The notes under the pieces were generated by a model, which saw only the letters and a program-made list of their open reading frames with translations, was not told the DNA's origin and searched no databases. Made by a program: the position numbers and the translations under genes. From the NCBI GenBank assembly GCA_963969495.1, contig OZ018328.1:132094468-132158467 (forward strand): DNA of 64,000 bases, given 5' to 3'. Each line of letters begins with the position of its first letter. Position 1 is the first letter of the stretch. This stretch comes from Ceratothoa steindachneri. Its lineage: Eukaryota > Arthropoda > Malacostraca > Isopoda > Cymothoidae. Below, one piece after another: positions 59,342-64,000 of the stretch.

Positions 59342-61255
59342 TTGCAATTCACAACCGATGAACTTTCAAGAACAAAAAAGTCTCGATGGAACCGGCACGA
59401 TAGGGCCAACCCCCTTAGGAGAGCGAAGAAAGACTGGGCCCGTCGGCCCATGTCCTCCAAAGACCTGAGAGCCCAGATAATGAGCCTACAGGGGTTAACC
59501 ATACGTGCCCCCTTCTCTTCCTCAAAGTATGCCGGTTTGCTGGCCAAAGACAAGATGATCAAAGGTATCTTGAATGAGATCTGTGACATCTGGGGAGTGA
59601 TATGGCCACATGAAAGCTCCCCCTGAAATAGACATGGTCCCTGAGGTGATCCAGTCCCAGACGGTATGATCTTCCATGCGATCGAACCCGGGCTCACTCC
59701 CAAGCACAGAACTCGTGTCAGTCCCTATGCAGGCTCCTACTCAGACGGCTCGGGTCCCCACGGCCTCACAAGGAGATAAGGGATCTCCTACCCTGGCTGG
59801 TGCTCCTGTGACAGGCATGCCCTCTTCCATTTTAGAGAAGGATCTTGTCGAGGCCGGCCATCTGGTCTAGCTGCTCCTCCCGCCGGAGGAGAGAAGCGGT
59901 TTCATTCCCCGCCCTCCTCTCCTAAAAAGAATAAGAACAAGAAATAGACGAAGAAGACTCAAGGCTCCTCTCCCTCCACGGGAGCCCCGGCGACGGACAG
60001 ATCTGCTGCCGTTTCGGTAAGCGACCACGCCAAGATCGGCACGTCCGGCCCCGTTGCTCCCCCGAGTATGGAAGTCCCAGATAAAGAGCTGAACTGCGCA
60101 GACCGGAGCCTCAATTACGACGTGCCCTTTATTCATAAGCTACCTGGCGTTTTCCAGCTATCTGGGTTCAAACACTTCCTTGTTATTCGCTCCACTAATG
60201 GCATCATGTTGGCTAAGGACTTTATGATCCATCAGAGAGCTCTAGCTAGTGTGATTGGTAGAGAGCTAAAGGTGACCCGTTTCTCGGACGGGAGCCTTTT
60301 GGCGAATACGTCGAATCCCTCCGAGGTGGCCATAATTAGTGCACTTCGGACATTTGATGACATGCCTGTGAGTGTGACGCCATACTCTACCATGAACTTT
60401 GTGAAAGGAGTAGTTTATGCGAGGGAAATCGTGAATTACTCCATAGATGACATCATCTTAGAGATAGCTGACCATGGGGCGGTCAAGGTCAAACGTGTGA
60501 TAAGAAAACAGGGAGTTGCTTCGAGACCCACCACTACGCTCTTCCTCACGTTCGACGGTGACAAGCTTCCTGAGTCAGTGCGTGCTGGTTGGTATCGCTA
60601 CCTCGTGAAGGCATTCGTGCCAATACCGCGGAGGTGTTACTACTGTCACCTCTTTGGCCATACTAATCACTCCTGTAGACGCGCAAAGTCGGGGTTACCC
60701 TAATTCTGTGTAAGTTGCTCCAAGGCCGCACACGATAAATCCAAATGGTTTGAGGCCATGTGGGCCAATTGCGGAGAGTCGTAACTCGCTTCTTCGAAGC
60801 AATATGGTGCGTATCTCCTTGAGAAGGAAATCCTGACCGTTTGGGACCAGGACTGTCTCTCATTTTACGAGGCAAAGGACTTGGTCCTAAAAAGACCGGC
60901 GCTACCTGGTACGTCCTATGCCTCATTGTTAAAAAAGACACCCCCTGGTCCTGGCCCCTCCAGGCCTACGAGCACGTTTTTTCCGCGCCCATTAAGAACC
61001 TTTCTGCGGGTTCTATCCACATTCGGCGCTCCACTGGTAAAGCTGGCGGCACAAAGGCTTCACACCCAGCCCCAGTTAAACCAGGCTCCCCTCCCTTACC
61101 CCAGTGTAAGCGTTTCCCGTAAAGCGAAACAGTCGCGTGCCTCCACCGAGTCGTTAGAATCACAGGAGGCAACACCCCTGGAGAGGGTCGTGACGCCATC
61201 TTCCGTGGTTTCTAAAGCTGACCCTCCCTCCCGAAAGGAGGACAACACTAAATGA
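59342..61255 (+). pseudogene. Jockey-type LINE ORF1 (gag-like, zinc knuckle)
   Basis: The N-terminal part (59342-59626) reads LSRTKKSRWNRHDRANPLRR, PMSSKDLRAQIMSLQGLTIR, KYAGLLAKDKMIKGILNEI. A Pro/Ser/Ala-rich linker with frame changes follows. One frame then runs 60068-61255 with two TAA codons (near 60703 and 60783): an RRM-like/gag core (PGVFQLSGFKHFLVIRSTNG, RELKVTRFSDGSLLA, NPSEVAIISALRTF, KGVVYAREIVN), a CX2CX4HX4C zinc knuckle (CYYCHLFGHTNHSC, 60638-60679), a second degraded knuckle (CVSCSKAAHDKSKWF, with the last Cys lost), then a proline/serine-rich tail. ORF1 proteins of this type bind the LINE RNA. Pseudogenised. Confidence 0.85.
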
Positions 61256-64000
61256 GTTTCAGCTTCTTTCCCATACCTAGTGGTGGGCTGGGTGGCTCGG
61301 AGACAGTGGATGCTCCAAAAGAAGGACTCCCGCCTTCGAAGCCGCCCCGCTCGCCTAGGGTTTCGAGGCGGAGAGAGAAAAAGAGTCACATGGTGAGCCT
61401 AACCTCTCCTGATAAGTCTTTGAAGGCGACAGCGCCTTCAGCACATTATCCGGCCAACGGTGATAGGAGTTCTGCCTCCAGGAAGCGTACTTCTATTCCC
61501 ATGAAGGTCTTTCCTTCGAAGAGGGACCCCGCATCTCCTTTGAGCTATGCCGGGAGAGCATATTCCTTCAATGGAATTGCCGCGGACTCTGAGCCAACTG
61601 GAAGGAGCTGTGGAGGTTTGTCTCCTCCTGGTCCCTGTTAGCTAGCTTTTTGCAGAAGACCATGCTGGACGTGTGCCCCCTGCCCACTTTCCCGAGATAT
61701 AATGGCTTTGCGACCCCACCACCAAAGGATGTGGGCCGGGCAGGAGGATGCGCGATTTACATCCGGTAAGATGTCTCCATTCTTCTTTTTGCTTTAGATA
61801 CCTCCTTTCAGGAGGTAGCTGTGCAGCTGATCCTGGATAGGAGGTATACTGTTTTTTCCGCGTACATTCCACCGTCAGCTGACTTCGACGCGGGGTACTT
61901 CCACAACGTCGTGGCACGGTTGCCGAGGCCCTTTCTCTTGCTGGGAGATCTGAACGGTAGATACCTCCTAGAGATAGGTATCTTAAATGTGGATGAGTTT
62001 CGCACCCGTATCCGAGAACCACTTCATCTTCCTATCTTGATCTATCTTTGTGCTCTCCGGATGTACAGCCATATTTTGGTTGGGGGATTGTCGATTTATC
62101 CATGGTAGTGATCACTTTCCCATTTAAATATAATTTTCTGGGCCACTGCCGGCCGAGAAAACACCCCAGTGGTGCTTTGCAGGGGTGCAGTGATCCGCAT
62201 TTCAGGAAATTACTGTCCCAGGCGAGGAGTTGAGGTCGTTAGGTGAGGCCGTGTAGTTCTTCTCCGGCAACCTCATCGCCGTGGGCCTAACTATTATTCC
62301 TAGAACGTCTGGCCGTTTTGTACGCCCGCCAATCCCTTGGTGGTCAGCCGAGTATGATACGGCCCTCAAACAGAAGCGTTATGCCTACATGCGTTATAAG
62401 CGCCGCCAAAACGATTTCACTGTCGGTGAAGTTCAATGCGCGTCTTGATATCACAGAAGGCCTCCGACTGGATTTTACCTCCAGAGGCAGAGAACCCTTC
62501 AACTACAGGTTTAGTTTGAGTGAGTTGCGTTCTGCTCTCCCTTCGTGCGTGTACACCACCCCTGGTCCGAACGATATCCCGTACGCCATGCTTCAACACC
62601 TGGGTGAGCGAGGCATAGCCTTTCTGTTATTTTTGTTCAACAGGATCTGGGTGGAAGGTCTTCTCCCAGACTCCTGGCGAATCGCTACTGTGCTCACTTT
62701 TCGCAAACTAAAGAGAGATCACTCTACCCCTGCCGGTTTCCGCCCAATTTCTTCAACCTCCTGGGTGTGCAAGTTGATGGAGAAATTGAGAAATGTTAGA
62801 TTAGTTTTTTTTCTGGACAGCGGAGACCATCTGTCTTCTGCAAGGTGCGGCTTCCGCAAGTTTCAATCAACGTTGAATTCTCTGCTCCGACTGAAAAATG
62901 CCGTCTGCGAGGCCTTCCTTCGTATACAGCACTACGCCACGGTATTTTTCGATCTAGATAATGTCTATGATACCGTATGGCGATACGGTATCATGGAGAC
63001 TCTCCACGAGATGCGGGCGAGGGAAAGCCTCCGCGTACGGGTGGGAACAGGAAGTGGGGGTCCCGCAGGGAAGTGTCCTTAGTTCACACTCTTTGCCCAG
63101 AGTATCAACGGCATCACCTCGGTGCTACCGGAAGATGTTCTCGCTGGTGGACGATCTTTTGATCTCCTTTGGCGCGGCGCAGATGCCAACTCTGGGGCTC
63201 GACTCCAACACGCATTGAACCGCGTCTCTCACTATGCCAAAGTGCACAGGCTTTGGTTTTCCTTGGCTAAGACTAAGGTGGTGCATTTTTGCCGCTATCC
63301 ACGGCTCCACCCTGACCCATACTTGTTTTTCAATGGGGTGCATTTGGAAGTGTTGTCTCGCACCGTTTTTTAGGTCTTGCATTCTACCGATGACTCAGCT
63401 GAGAACCCCATATTCGCAGTCCTTATGGTCTCTTGTACCCGCGCCATTGATATTATTCGATCCGTTACGTTCACCGCTTGGAAAGCTAACAGGGCTACTT
63501 TCTTACTTTTTTTTCTATCCTTTGTTAGTTCGAAGCTCGACTACGGATGCGAGTTTTATGCATCCGCAGCCGAGCGTGTATTGCGTAAGGTGGACTCGAT
63601 CCACCACACTCGCCTTCTCTTAGCGGCCGGTGCCTCCTGAACTTCCTCAATTGAGAGCCTACTTGTCGATGCTGGGGAGATGCCACTTGCTCTGCGCCGT
63701 GCACAGTACATTATTCGCCTGTCCGTTTGAGCCCGGCGCCTCCCTCAGTCGCCGCAACTGATCTAGATAGTGCCTATGCCACCGATAGACGCCAGTCATA
63801 CACTAAGCCCTCTGGCTTCAGGGCTAGGAAACTCCTTCGAGAGCTAGATATAGCACTCGGGCCGGTGACGCCCTTGGTTTTACCCAGGACGCCACTATAG
63901 AGGGTACCACTTTTGACTCTTTTTCGCCACGACTCTTCTCTCAAAGCTTCTACAGCACATGGAGTATTGTATTCAGTGTTTGAGGAGCACACTTCGTGTC
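61252..64000 (+). pseudogene. Jockey-type LINE ORF2: endonuclease and reverse transcriptase, running off the window
   Basis: The candidate start ATG at 61252 overlaps the ORF1 stop (ATGA). A Pro/Ser/Arg-rich lead is followed, after a frameshift near 61560, by the APE endonuclease: LQWNCRGL (~61575), TMLDVCPLPTFPRYNGFA, GGCAIYIR, SFQEVAVQLILDRRYTVFSA, FLLLGDLNGRY (catalytic GDxN), GWGIVDLS. The reverse transcriptase follows at 62500: SLSELRSALPSCVYTTPGPN, GLLPDSWRIATVL, GFRPISST, RCGFRKFQSTLNSLLRL, VFFDLDNVYDTVWRYGI (palm motif A), GVPQGSVLS (motif B, 63057), SLVDDLLIS (catalytic DD, 63140-63166), SFVSSKLDYGCEFYASAAE (thumb). A short deletion sits near 63020, with multiple frameshifts and stops. 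The 3' end lies beyond the window. Confidence 0.88.

Overview
The window looks like repeat-dense, AT-rich intergenic (or very large intronic) DNA of an arthropod. Long (TA)n, (GA)n and (CA)n tracts, several decayed mariner/Tc1 families, hAT and pogo-type elements, Jockey-like LINEs and gene relics with GT-AG introns all point to an animal nuclear genome. A malacostracan crustacean is my best guess, from the mix of LINEs, microsatellites and mobile families, but this is inference from family resemblance only. I found no intact host gene, tRNA, rRNA or bacterial feature. Almost every protein-like stretch is a broken transposase, reverse transcriptase, or member of one multi-copy zinc-finger-like family.

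Layout. 0.2-1.4 kb: pogo/Tigger-like deletion derivative. 2.2-4.1 kb: hAT transposase relic ending in a recognisable hAT terminus. 7.0-7.8, 12.4, 13.5-14, 24.3-24.9 and 25.9-26.3 kb: Tc1/mariner relics. 17.1-20.8 kb: a degenerate pentamer satellite (GCTAT/GCTAG) flanked by a dispersed element built of ~128-bp tandem units (third copy at 27.0-27.4 kb), with a short mariner inserted in the satellite. 22.4-22.6 kb: probable tRNA-derived SINE. 23.5-24 kb: large TA and GA microsatellites. 28.7-30.3 kb: A/C-rich LINE relic. 30.7-31.1 kb: minisatellite. 32.3-34.6 kb: second LINE with internal deletion and a tandem-repeat 3' tail. 35.26-35.53 kb: clean hAT-type MITE.

41.9-58.7 kb holds at least four relics of one protein family (called family Z here): a C-terminal piece at 41.9 kb, an N-terminal/middle copy at 42.9-45.8 kb, and two nearly complete decayed copies at 51-52.7 kb (+) and 56.8-58.5 kb (-). 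The 42.9 kb copy is split in its second exon by a mariner, which is itself split by a hAT element containing a (TA)n tract. The two long copies share an intron position, and both have canonical three-unit heat-shock-element motifs upstream of a TATA-like box, the most interesting signal in the window. Between them a near full-length mariner sits inside a (TA)n tract.

59.3 kb to the right edge is a Jockey-type LINE with a gag-like ORF1, endonuclease and reverse transcriptase; its ORF1 stop and candidate ORF2 start overlap as ATGA. No element here looks capable of autonomous movement.
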